Assembly: GCA_025357875.1 (NCBI GenBank)
Contig: JANYLK010000063.1
Span: 1 to 54,193 of the forward strand
Source: Granulicella sp.
GTDB taxonomy: Bacteria; Acidobacteriota; Terriglobia; Terriglobales; Acidobacteriaceae
Reading direction: 5' to 3'
Length of the DNA stretch: 54,193 nt
Shown here: positions 1-8,254 of the stretch, one piece after another
Layout of the letters: each line of letters begins with the position of its first letter
Numbering within the stretch: position 1 is the first letter of the stretch
Translations under genes and position numbers: made by a program
The notes under the pieces: model-generated
What the model was told of the DNA's origin: nothing
Seen by the model: only the letters and a program-made list of their open reading frames with translations
Database searches by the model: none

Positions 1-909
1 CTCATCGACGGGGTGCTCGAGCAAGTCCGACGCCATCCGAACCAACTCGCCCTTTGCATCTCCCCGGCCGACATCCTCGCCGCCAGATCGGAAGGTAAGT
101 TTGCGGTCCTCATGGGCATCGAAGGCGGGCACTCGATCGAAAATTCCCTCGCCCTCCTGCGCACTTTCTATGCGCTCGGCGTTCGCTACATGACCCTCAC
201 GTGGGCGAATTCCAACGAATGGGCTGATTCGTCCGGCGATCTCGACGACGCCACCATTCCCCACCACAACGGCCTGACCGCCTTCGGCCACCAAGTCATT
301 GCCGAGATGAATCGTCTCGGCATGATGATCGACGTCTCGCACGCCTCCGACAAAACCTTCGCCGACGTCCTCGCAGCCACCCGCGCACCCGTCATCGCGT
401 CCCACTCTGCGGCACGCGCGCTGACGAACTCGCCGCGTAACCTCACCGATGACCAACTTCGCGCCCTCGCGGCCAATGGCGGCGTCTGCATGGTCAACTT
501 CTACGCCGCCTTCATCGACGAGAACTACCGGCAAGCTGTGCAGAACATCCGCGCCGAGCGCACCGTCGCGCACGACGCCCTTGCCGCCGAATACGCTGCT
601 TGCAACGAGCCAATTCCCTTCCGCCTTTCTAATCAAATCGACCGCGACTTCGCTGGCCGCCTGACTCGGCCGCCATTCGAATCGTTGATCGACCACTTCG
701 ATCACGTGATCCGCGTTGCCGGCATCGGCCACGTTGGAATCGGCAGCGACTTTGACGGCATCTCCGCGCTACCCGAAGGGATCGATTCCGCGGCCGACCT
801 GCCCAAGATCACCGCCGCTCTGCTAGCCCGCGGCCATTGCGCCGCCGACCTGCACAAAATCCTGGGCGGCAACCTGATGCGCGTCTTTGCAGCGGTCCAG
901 AGGGCATAA
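1..909 (+). CDS. Membrane dipeptidase, peptidase family M19 (5' partial)
   Basis: This is the C-terminal part of a zinc dipeptidase of the renal dipeptidase family (M19), which cleaves dipeptides, often with broad specificity. The frame is open from the first base, so the start lies upstream; the GTG at 13 is only the first in-window start-like codon. Visible family motifs are EGGHSIEN (bridging Glu region), IDVSHASDKT and ASHSAARAL (metal-binding His residues), and HVGIGSDFDGI near the C-terminus (catalytic Asp region). The end matches the family, so only the N-terminus is missing. The family assignment is firm; substrate and location are not visible. Confidence 0.92.
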   Translation, partial: LIDGVLEQVRRHPNQLALCISPADILAARSEGKFAVLMGIEGGHSIENSLALLRTFYALGVRYMTLTWANSNEWADSSGDLDDATIPHHNGLTAFGHQVIAEMNRLGMMIDVSHASDKTFADVLAATRAPVIASHSAARALTNSPRNLTDDQLRALAANGGVCMVNFYAAFIDENYRQAVQNIRAERTVAHDALAAEYAACNEPIPFRLSNQIDRDFAGRLTRPPFESLIDHFDHVIRVAGIGHVGIGSDFDGISALPEGIDSAADLPKITAALLARGHCAADLHKILGGNLMRVFAAVQRA

Positions 910-1215
910 CCCCCGGGGGGGTGGTATGCCTAAGTCTCGCCAAAAGAGTAAGTTGCGAAAAATGCACTCGCCAAATATATGATTCTAAACTGGTTATAGT
1001 CAAATATAAGAAACTAAACGACTTCAACCTGACAGAGTGCGGTTCTTTCACCATTGCTCTATCCGGCGTAGGAATTTCATCAGCACACAAACCCATCTTT
1101 AGCCCCCAAGGCGCATTCGCATTGCGAGACAAGGCCAGGCATAGAGCCGCGCACCTGCGTTCCCGCTTCTGTTTGTGATCCTATCGACTGCGGTGGGAAT
1201 TCGATGTGCTCGCCG
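910..1215. other. Intergenic region with GC palindrome and AT-rich patch
   Basis: There is no convincing gene here. Right after the dipeptidase stop is a C5G7 block (about 911-922), followed by an unusually AT-rich patch at about 955-1020 that contrasts with the GC-rich surroundings. The short open frames across it have no ribosome site or recognisable product. The GC block could form a short stem but has no T-run after it. Confidence 0.5.
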
Positions 1216-1509
1216 TCACTTGTCTGCGAGGATTTCCATCTTTTCGATCTTGATCTCGTTTGAGAACAAATCCTTGGCATTCGCCATCAGTGCCTTGGCA
1301 ATCTCGCCACTCAGGTGCGCATCGCGTCCCTCTTCGTCGTTAAACGTGTCAAAGACGCCGTACATCCCAGGTGCCATCTTCACGCCGTACCAAGCCACTG
1401 TTCGGGGCTCTTCCAGGCTCATCGCTGCGCCCTGTTTCAGGAACGCCTCTACATCTTCGTCTTTACCCGGCTTTGCCTTCAACATGACCCAAATCGCATG
1501 CTTCGCCAT
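1216..1509 (-). CDS. Antibiotic biosynthesis monooxygenase (ABM) domain protein
   Basis: A 97-residue single-domain protein of the dimeric alpha/beta-barrel ABM fold. It starts MAKHAIWVMLKAKPGKDEDV and has the family pattern of an N-terminal strand, a helix with Lys/Glu-rich segment (EAFLKQGAAM), a central strand around TVAWYGVKM and the FDTFNDEEGRDAHL segment. The start was set at 1509 because GAGGAG lies 7 bases upstream; a start five codons earlier has no such site. Members range from quinol monooxygenases to heme-degrading enzymes and many have no known role, so no substrate is assigned. It is a single-gene unit flanked by long non-coding stretches. Confidence 0.8.
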   Translation of the reverse strand: MAKHAIWVMLKAKPGKDEDVEAFLKQGAAMSLEEPRTVAWYGVKMAPGMYGVFDTFNDEEGRDAHLSGEIAKALMANAKDLFSNEIKIEKMEILADK

Positions 1510-1714
1510 ATTTACACTCCTCATAAATTTCAGGGAACTTTACTGAGGTTACGATGCAATCTAAGCTACCGGATGTTCAAATTATCGGATCGCCCAGCAC
1601 TGTGCCGGTAAGGTCGGGTTTTCGGCAAGTTCAGTCGTTGGCAAAAAACTGCCTGCGACCGACAAATCAGGAAGCGAGCTGACAAAGGTGGCACGCCCAT
1701 AAGCAGTGACATCA

Positions 1715-1781
1715 GCGGCTGAAGCCGCCCTGAAACGCAGTCCCCACAGCACAGCTGAAGCCGCGATCTTAAGCAAGATCG
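1715..1781. repeat. Pair of small hairpins, GGCTGAAGCC type
   Basis: The first unit is GCGGC-TGAA-GCCGC (about 1716-1729). A partial second copy, GCTGAAGCCGC, starts near 1754 and runs into a perfect 7-bp hairpin CGATCTT-AAGC-AAGATCG at 1764-1781. The shared GCTGAAGCCGC core suggests a small dispersed repeat; no other copy was noticed in this window. Confidence 0.45.
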
Positions 1782-1827
1782 ACCTTTAAAGTCCTACGAA
1801 CCCGCCGTTACCAGGAAATACCCTACG

Positions 1828-1857
1828 GAGATTCTAACTCTTCGAGTCAGAATGACG
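1828..1857 (-). repeat. TCATTCTG hairpin repeat (family B), minus strand
   Basis: Read on the minus strand this is GTCATTCTGACTCGAAGAG followed by TTAGAATCTCCGTAG. It shares GTCATTYTG, CGAAG and AGAATCTCCGTAG with the copy at 42750-42785. The outer arms pair (TTCT with AGAA) to give a short hairpin. Confidence 0.6.
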
Positions 1858-1911
1858 ACGCAAAGGATTGATGACGACTTGAAGGATGCGCGGAATTTGC
1901 AAGCAGATTGC

Positions 1912-4179
1912 CTAATACTTCGCCAGCTCCGCCATCGCCTTATATAGATCTTCCGGTTGGGGGAGAATTACGTCTTCGAGGAGCGGTTGGTAGGCGACGA
2001 ACGTATCCATCGCCGCCACTCGTCGCACTGGAGCGTCGAGTGAGTCGAACAGTTCTTCTCCGATGCGGGCGGCGATTTCTGCTCCGTATCCCCAGCTGAG
2101 CATGTCTTCGTGAGCCACGATGACCTTATTCGTCTTGCGCACGGACTCGGCAATCGCGTCCCAGTCGTACGGGCTCAGCGTGCGCAGGTCGATCAGTTCC
2201 ACATCCACGCCAGCCTCGCGATGCAGTTTCTCCGCGGCCTGCAGGGCGCGCGGAACCACTGCACCGTAGGTCACTACGGTCAAGTCTTTTCCGGCTCGTA
2301 CGACCTTCGCCTTGCCAAACGGAATCGCGTACTCCGGCCCCGGGTAAGCCCCGCGGCCAAATGTCTCGCGGTACAGCCGCTTGTGTTCCAGAAACAGCAC
2401 CGGATCGTCGCAACGGATCGCCGTCCTCAGCAGGCCAAGCGCGTCCTGTGCGTTCGACGGCATGACCACCCGCACTCCCGGGGTATGCGTGAAGATGCTT
2501 TCGCCCGACTGCGAATGATAGATCGATCCGCCCGTAAGATAGCCGCCAATCGGAACGCGAATCACCAGCGGGCAACTCCACTCTCCATTCGACCGCCACC
2601 GAACCAGCGGCAGTTCATTCCGCATCTGGTGCATGGCCGGCCAGATGTAGTCGAAGAACTGGATCTCCACCACCGGCTTCAGGCCGCGCACAGCCATGCC
2701 AATTGCGCGGCCCATGATATTTGCCTCGGCCAGGGGAGAATTCCAGCACCGCTCCGACCCAAACTCCGTCTGCAATCCGGCCGTCAATTTGAAGACGCCG
2801 CCCTTGCCTTTCAGCTTTTTCGCCCGCAATGGCTCATCGCGCGTCGCGTCTGCCACGTCCTCGCCGAACACCACGATCCGCTCATTCCGCCGCATCTCGT
2901 CTTTCAGGCAGAGGTTGATTAGCTCTGCCATTGTCCGCTCTGCAGGGTCGGCGGTCTTCGCCTTCTCCGTAAAATACCGCGCGTCCGTCGGCTTCAAATC
3001 TTCCGAATATTGGTGTCGCAAAATTGCTTCCCGCGTGGCGGGAGGAAGCACCGCCTGCATGGCTTTATCCGCGGCCCGCTGCACCTCCTCATCCACCTTC
3101 TGCTCCAGCCGGTTGATCCCCTCCGCATCCAGAATCCCTTCGCGCAGCAGCCACATCTGCATCTTCGCCAGCGGATCGCGCGCGGTCTCCGCCTGCACTT
3201 CGGCCTCGCTGCGGTACTGCCGCTCGTCGTCGCTCAGCGAGTGCGAATACGGCCGAACTACATGCCCATGCACCAGCGCCGGACCTTGTCCAGAGCGCGC
3301 ATACGCCACGGCCTCCACCATCGCCGCATAACAGGCCAGCGGATCCGTCCCATCCACCTCGGCAAAATGAAAGTTCGGGAAGTTTGCGATCAGCCGCGAG
3401 ATGTTTCCGCCCGGCGTATTCACCTCCACCGGGGTTGAAATCGCGTACTCATTATCCTCGACCACGTAAACTACCGGCAGCTTGCCATTGCTCGCCGTGT
3501 TCAGCGATTCCCAGAACTCACCCTGGCTGGTCGAGCCTTCCCCGATCGACACATACACCACCTCATCGCCGTGGAACGACACATCCTTGAAGTCGCGATA
3601 GTCCCCCCATCCGCCCTCAGGCTTCGCCCCAGCGGCATCCGGATGCCTCGAAAAATATCGCCCCGCCTCCGCACACCCAACCGCGTGCAGACACTGCGTC
3701 GCCGTTGCCGAACTCGGCGTCACAATATGGAGCTTCGTGCTCGACCAGTGGGACGGCATCTGCCTCCCGCCGCTCGCCGTATCGTCTGCCGCGCCTACCG
3801 CCTGCAGCAGTTGCTCCTCCACCGTGTTACCCAGCGCCAGGCAGATTGCCCGGTCGCGATAGTACGGAAAGAACCAGTCGTAGCCCGGCTTCAGCGCCAT
3901 TCCCGCCGCAACCAGTAGAGCCTCATGTCCCGCGCACGATATCTGGAAAAAAATCTTCTGCTGGCGCTTCAGCACAATCTCGCGATCGTCCGTACGTCGC
4001 GACAGATACATCAGCCGATAGAACTCCACCAACTGCTCCCGCGTCATCGTCGTCCCGGCAGGGGTCTCGGTCCGAACCCCCACGCCAGCAGCAAGTCCAG
4101 CGCCGTTACCCGTGTTCGCACTCGCAGACGCACTCGCCGCCGTCCGAACCTCTACGCCCGATCCATTGCGTCGCGCCAT
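1912..4179 (-). CDS. 2-oxo acid dehydrogenase E1 component, fused alpha and beta subunits
   Basis: A 755-residue thiamine-diphosphate enzyme in which the alpha (residues about 35-390) and beta (about 410-755) subunits of a branched-chain or pyruvate-type dehydrogenase E1 are one chain. The alpha half has the ThDP region [15 protein letters not shown] and the [11 protein letters not shown] segment. The beta half has [23 protein letters not shown] and [11 protein letters not shown]. It would decarboxylate a 2-oxo acid and pass the acyl group to E2 lipoate. The start at 4179 (third in-frame Met-type choice) fits GAGGG 9 bases upstream; the upstream ATG at 4188 abuts that site. No E2 or E3 gene is adjacent, so partners must be encoded elsewhere. 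The substrate cannot be fixed from sequence; branched-chain 2-oxo acids are most likely. Confidence 0.92.
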   Translation of the reverse strand: MARRNGSGVEVRTAASASASANTGNGAGLAAGVGVRTETPAGTTMTREQLVEFYRLMYLSRRTDDREIVLKRQQKIFFQISCAGHEALLVAAGMALKPGYDWFFPYYRDRAICLALGNTVEEQLLQAVGAADDTASGGRQMPSHWSSTKLHIVTPSSATATQCLHAVGCAEAGRYFSRHPDAAGAKPEGGWGDYRDFKDVSFHGDEVVYVSIGEGSTSQGEFWESLNTASNGKLPVVYVVEDNEYAISTPVEVNTPGGNISRLIANFPNFHFAEVDGTDPLACYAAMVEAVAYARSGQGPALVHGHVVRPYSHSLSDDERQYRSEAEVQAETARDPLAKMQMWLLREGILDAEGINRLEQKVDEEVQRAADKAMQAVLPPATREAILRHQYSEDLKPTDARYFTEKAKTADPAERTMAELINLCLKDEMRRNERIVVFGEDVADATRDEPLRAKKLKGKGGVFKLTAGLQTEFGSERCWNSPLAEANIMGRAIGMAVRGLKPVVEIQFFDYIWPAMHQMRNELPLVRWRSNGEWSCPLVIRVPIGGYLTGGSIYHSQSGESIFTHTPGVRVVMPSNAQDALGLLRTAIRCDDPVLFLEHKRLYRETFGRGAYPGPEYAIPFGKAKVVRAGKDLTVVTYGAVVPRALQAAEKLHREAGVDVELIDLRTLSPYDWDAIAESVRKTNKVIVAHEDMLSWGYGAEIAARIGEELFDSLDAPVRRVAAMDTFVAYQPLLEDVILPQPEDLYKAMAELAKY

Positions 4180-4395
4180 GCTTTTCATCCCTCAGCGGCG
4201 TTCCTGCTGCCGTCAAGATCTTACGCCCATCCAACGTCCCGATGGTGTGACCCTGGAGCCTGCATATTTTATCCGCATGCTGACTCAAAATGATGGGGCA
4301 CTTGTGCGCCCTTTCTTGCCCAGTATTGACAACCGCCGCCGCAATCGTAAAACATCAAAATGGGCCACTACCAATCCAGTTACTCAGGAGATTTC

Positions 4396-6543
4396 ATGCG
4401 GAGCAACACCCTGCCTCTCGCCATCCTTCTCACAGCCGTTGTTATCGCGCCGCAATATCTCCAGTCGCAGAAGACTCCAACTGCCGATCAGCAGGATAAA
4501 TACCTCTACCTCGAAGACAACTCAAGCCCACGCGCCCTGGCCTGGGTGAAGGACCATGACGAGCGCACTGCTAAGGTCTTCGAAGCAGACCCTCACTTCG
4601 CTCCCTTTGTTGCAGACGCGCTCAAAATCGCCGAGGATCCCAGCCGCCTGCCAGTTCCAGAACAGCATGGCAGCAGTGTGTATAACCTGTGGCACGACGC
4701 GCAGCATCTTCACGGCATCCTGCGGAAAACCAGCTTCGCCGATTATCTGAATCCTGAGCCTCATTGGCAGACAGTCATCGATTACGACGCGCTATCGAAA
4801 CAGGACAAGACCAGTTGGGTGGCGAAGGACATGAACTGCATGTACCCGGGCGATCGCCTTTGCCTGGTGACGCTGTCGGCGGGTGGCGAGGACGCCCATA
4901 CAATCCGCGAGTTCGACTTGAAGACCGGCACGTTCGTCTCGAATGGCTTTGTGCTGCCGCACTCGAAACAGGATGTCGCATGGCGCGATGGGGATACGCT
5001 CTACGTCGCTCGCGACTGGGGTCCCGGCACCATGACCACGTCGGGCTACCCATTCGTTGTAAAAATGTGGAGACGCGGTACCCCCCTCGACTCCGCGAAG
5101 GAGGTCTTTCGTGGACAGCAGTCGGACATCGAGGCCGGTGCATCTTCGCTGAATGATGCGCAGGGCGATTCCTTGATCGTGTTTCAGCGCGCAATCGATT
5201 TCTTCGCCAAAGAGGTCGAGGTACTTACTACCGCCGGTCCGAAGCGCCTGATGATTCCCGGCAAGAGTCAGATATCGGGTCTTCTAGCTGGCCACATGCT
5301 GCTCGCAATCGACGAGGACTGGACACCCGCCGGACAGACTAAGACTTTCCGCCAAGGCTCCCTGCTATCGATGAACCTCAAGGACGCTCTGGCCGACCCT
5401 GCACACCTGAAGCCCACCGTCGTCTTCGAGCCGACCTCCCAGGAGTTCATGGTCAAGCTGGCGACCGGAGGGGACGGCACCGCCTTCACGCGCAATCACC
5501 TTCTTCTGACTACGCTCGATCATGTGCAGGGCCGCGCCTATGTCTATACGCCCAGCAGCGCCGGTTGGACTCGCAAAGCGCTGCCCGTGCCGCAGAATAT
5601 GTCCGTCGATCTGACGGACGCCAGCACTACCGACGACTCCTTCTTCCTCACCATTACGGGCTTCCTTACGCCGTCCTCGGTTTTTGTGGGAGACGCCGCG
5701 GCCATGACCCTAAAACTCGCGCACAGCGATCCCATCCACTTCGACGCTTTGAACGAGGTAGTCGAGCAACTCGACGCCGTGTCCACAGACGGCACCAAGA
5801 TCCCGTACTTCATCATCCACTCGAAATCGATCCGCTACGATGGCACCAATCCCACGCTGCTTACCGCATATGGCGGATTCCAAGCCTCCAGCACACCGAC
5901 CTATCTCGGATATGCGGGCAAGCTCTGGCTCGAGCATGGCGGCGTTTACGTGCTCGCAAACATCCGCGGCGGCGGCGAATTTGGCCCCGCCTGGCATGAG
6001 GCTGGGCTAAAGACGCACAGGCAGATCATCTATGACGACTTCGCCGCCGCGGCTAAGAACCTTATCGCGCGCAAGATCACGTCCAGCAAACATCTTGGGA
6101 TTGTGGGCGGCTCCAACGGCGGGCTTCTGATGGGCGTCGAGATGACCCAGCACCCGGATCTTTGGGGAGCCATCGTCATCCAGGTTCCGCTGCTCGACAT
6201 GTTGCGCTTCGAACAGATCGCCGCCGGCGCCTCGTGGGTCGGCGAATATGGCTCCGTCTCCATCCCTGAGCAGCGCATCTTCCTCGCCGGCATCAGTCCC
6301 TACAACCAGCTCAAGCCAGGTGTGAGATATCCGACGCCGCTCATCTTCACTACGACTAAAGACGACCGCGTGGGTCCGCAGCACGCACGCAAATTCGCTG
6401 CAAAGATGGAGGAATTTGGCGATCCGTTTTACTACGACGAGATTATCGAAGGCGGACACGGCGCTGGCGCAAACCTCGCGCAAGAGGCTCGCACTCGGGC
6501 CGAGATGTACGTCTATCTCACCCGTGAGCTGATGAAGCCTTGA
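4396..6543 (+). CDS. Prolyl oligopeptidase family serine peptidase (S9), exported
   Basis: A 715-residue S9A-type peptidase that cleaves short peptides, usually after proline. The N-terminus MRSNTLPLAILLTAVVIAP is a signal peptide, so it acts in the periplasm or outside. A beta-propeller occupies roughly residues 60-440 and the alpha/beta hydrolase domain the rest. The nucleophile sits in GGSNGGLLMG (Ser near residue 573), the Asp in TTKDDRVGPQHA, and the His in EGGHGAGAN. ANIRGGGEFGPAWHEAG is the typical oxyanion-side segment. The start was chosen at 4396 because AGGAG lies 5 bases before it and the signal peptide begins there. It is monocistronic, divergent from the E1 gene. Confidence 0.93.
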   Translation: MRSNTLPLAILLTAVVIAPQYLQSQKTPTADQQDKYLYLEDNSSPRALAWVKDHDERTAKVFEADPHFAPFVADALKIAEDPSRLPVPEQHGSSVYNLWHDAQHLHGILRKTSFADYLNPEPHWQTVIDYDALSKQDKTSWVAKDMNCMYPGDRLCLVTLSAGGEDAHTIREFDLKTGTFVSNGFVLPHSKQDVAWRDGDTLYVARDWGPGTMTTSGYPFVVKMWRRGTPLDSAKEVFRGQQSDIEAGASSLNDAQGDSLIVFQRAIDFFAKEVEVLTTAGPKRLMIPGKSQISGLLAGHMLLAIDEDWTPAGQTKTFRQGSLLSMNLKDALADPAHLKPTVVFEPTSQEFMVKLATGGDGTAFTRNHLLLTTLDHVQGRAYVYTPSSAGWTRKALPVPQNMSVDLTDASTTDDSFFLTITGFLTPSSVFVGDAAAMTLKLAHSDPIHFDALNEVVEQLDAVSTDGTKIPYFIIHSKSIRYDGTNPTLLTAYGGFQASSTPTYLGYAGKLWLEHGGVYVLANIRGGGEFGPAWHEAGLKTHRQIIYDDFAAAAKNLIARKITSSKHLGIVGGSNGGLLMGVEMTQHPDLWGAIVIQVPLLDMLRFEQIAAGASWVGEYGSVSIPEQRIFLAGISPYNQLKPGVRYPTPLIFTTTKDDRVGPQHARKFAAKMEEFGDPFYYDEIIEGGHGAGANLAQEARTRAEMYVYLTRELMKP

Positions 6544-6632
6544 TCATATTAAGTGCTTCATCACAGTCCGGGGAGCTGCACGATCGGGGTAAGTCTGGCC
6601 CTAAAACCCCAAACCGAGAACCCAACCTTTTC

Positions 6633-7049
6633 TCAGCTGCCCTTCATTTTCTCTTTCACGCTGCGCGCCAGTTTCTCAATCTCATCCGCCTTGCGAATCA
6701 CGTCCAACGACAAGGTGTCCTTATTTGACTTGTCGACATCGGATTTTAGCTGATTCGCCAAGGCCAGCAGCTTTTGTGTATCCAGTACAAGTTGCTTCTG
6801 TCGATCGAGGTTCCGCATCTTCGCCTGCTCCTGCACCATCGTCGGATTCGCCGACATGTCCGGCGGTGCGATCGGTGTCAGCGAAGGCGAATTCGACGGT
6901 ATCGACGGCATTGAAGGCATCGACAACGGGGACTGTGACCCGCTTTCGCCTCCGCCTCTATTACCGAGCTGCCCCCAACCCACTCCCCCCAGAACGATCG
7001 ACAACCCGCCGGCTGCCGCCCAGACTCGAATACTCCGCCGCAATATCAT
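6633..7049 (-). CDS. Small exported protein of unknown function
   Basis: A 138-residue protein with an N-terminal signal peptide (ILRRSIRVWAAAGGLSIV), a low-complexity Gly/Ser/Pro/Met-rich stretch at about 30-75, and a charged helical C-terminus (KQLVLDTQKLLALANQLK, then IRKADEIEKLARSVKEKMK) likely to form a coiled coil. I recall similar small proteins in acidobacteria but know of no function. The ATG at 7049 has AAGGAAGG 5 bases upstream; the GTG at 7055 is less well placed. It is divergent from the MscS gene, 137 bases apart, so the two may share a control region. Confidence 0.75.
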   Translation of the reverse strand: MILRRSIRVWAAAGGLSIVLGGVGWGQLGNRGGGESGSQSPLSMPSMPSIPSNSPSLTPIAPPDMSANPTMVQEQAKMRNLDRQKQLVLDTQKLLALANQLKSDVDKSNKDTLSLDVIRKADEIEKLARSVKEKMKGS

Positions 7050-7186
7050 ATTCACCTTCCTTAGTTATCCGACCCCGCAAACTCTGGCTTTCCAAAATGA
7101 GAATCATCGCATCCGATGTGCGGTCCGCGAGATACTTGTTTGGACGGCCTACCAAAGCCCATTCAAGAACCGGAGATGTCACCATA

Positions 7187-8119
7187 ATGTTCCTTTCAGC
7201 GGTTACTGTGCAAGACGAGACTTCATTTGCAGATGTTATCCGCGATTGGCACCACGACCTTCTCGCCTTCGTCGAAAAGGATTTGCCCAAGCTCCTGTTC
7301 TTCCTGCTCGTTGCCTTCGTCCTCGGACGCATCGTCAGCTTTTTCGTCAACCGCATGCGCCGCATCGCCGACCGTCAGACTAATAATCCCCAACGCGCCG
7401 CTGAAGTCCGCACCGTGGCCGCCATTCTTCGCGCAACTGCCTATGGGATCATTGGCTTCATCGTTCTGCTTCACATTCTGTCCGTGCTTGGAATCAACCT
7501 CACTCCGCTTATGGCTTCCGCTGGTGTGGTCGGCGTAGGCATCGGCCTGGGCGCACAATCCCTCTTCAAGGACATCATCAACGGCATCTTCATCCTCGTA
7601 GAAAACCAGTACAACGTGGGCGACACGGTAAAGCTCGCCTCGCTCACCGGCAACGTCGAAGACCTTACCCTCCGCCTCACAACATTGCGCGACGGAGACG
7701 GCACCCTCTACTTCATACCCAACTCGCAGATCGCCACCGTTTCAAACTTATCGCGCGACTTCGCGGTCGCCTCACTCGTCGTCGCTGTCGACGCCACCGC
7801 AGACCCCGACAAGGTCCTGCGCATCCTGCGAGCAACCGCCTTTGCCGTCCGTAATGATGCCGCATTCAAGAACATCGCCGTCTCTGATCCCGACGTTCCG
7901 GGCGTCGACAGCATCTCCGGCCGAGTGGTCACGTACCCGGTCACCATCCGCGTCCGCATCAATCAGAGGGATGCAATCCTCCGCGAACTCCGTCGCCGCA
8001 TTCTTCAGGCCTTCGAGGAAAACTCTATCCCGCTCGGCACCGACCCCGCCAATATGCTGATCATGAAGCACGTCGACGCAACCGCTCCGCCCGTCGCGAC
8101 CCCCTTGGGCGCCCCATGA
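7187..8119 (+). CDS. MscS-family mechanosensitive ion channel
   Basis: A 310-residue small-conductance mechanosensitive channel protein, which releases solutes on hypo-osmotic shock. Three membrane segments are visible (about 28-48, 80-105, 110-130). The pore-lining helix TM3 reads ASAGVVGVGIGLGAQSLFKD, rich in alternating Gly and Ala as in MscS. The beta-domain follows with NGIFILVENQYNVGDTV and the loop TLRDGDGTLYFIPNSQI. The ATG at 7187 was chosen because the channel homology starts just after it; a weak GGAG lies 11 bases upstream. A longer in-frame extension exists but overlaps the divergent gene and has no homology. Confidence 0.92.
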   Translation: MFLSAVTVQDETSFADVIRDWHHDLLAFVEKDLPKLLFFLLVAFVLGRIVSFFVNRMRRIADRQTNNPQRAAEVRTVAAILRATAYGIIGFIVLLHILSVLGINLTPLMASAGVVGVGIGLGAQSLFKDIINGIFILVENQYNVGDTVKLASLTGNVEDLTLRLTTLRDGDGTLYFIPNSQIATVSNLSRDFAVASLVVAVDATADPDKVLRILRATAFAVRNDAAFKNIAVSDPDVPGVDSISGRVVTYPVTIRVRINQRDAILRELRRRILQAFEENSIPLGTDPANMLIMKHVDATAPPVATPLGAP

Positions 8120-8254
8120 TCAACAAATGGATGGACTCCTTCGTTCATCGTGGGATTGTTCCTTTCCAACCACCCATCCACGAATAGCAAAGATCCGGCG
8201 ATCGAACCGGGCCTTCATATTTGTCGACTAACAACGAAACACTGACAACAGCCT

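Larger units (their letters stand above)
1510..1911. other. Intergenic region rich in small hairpins
   Basis: No gene is supported in these 400 bases. They hold two short hairpins (1715-1732 and 1764-1781) and a minus-strand copy of the TCATTCTG repeat (1828-1857), listed separately. The 64-codon minus frame across 1582-1776 has no ribosome site and is made largely of the hairpin sequence. Confidence 0.6.

Noticed and set aside
1582..1776. 64-codon minus-strand frame
   Set aside because: Composed largely of hairpin repeat sequence and lacks a ribosome site.
2110..2922. Plus-strand open frame of 270 codons
   Set aside because: Antisense to the E1 gene; Arg/His-rich shadow translation.
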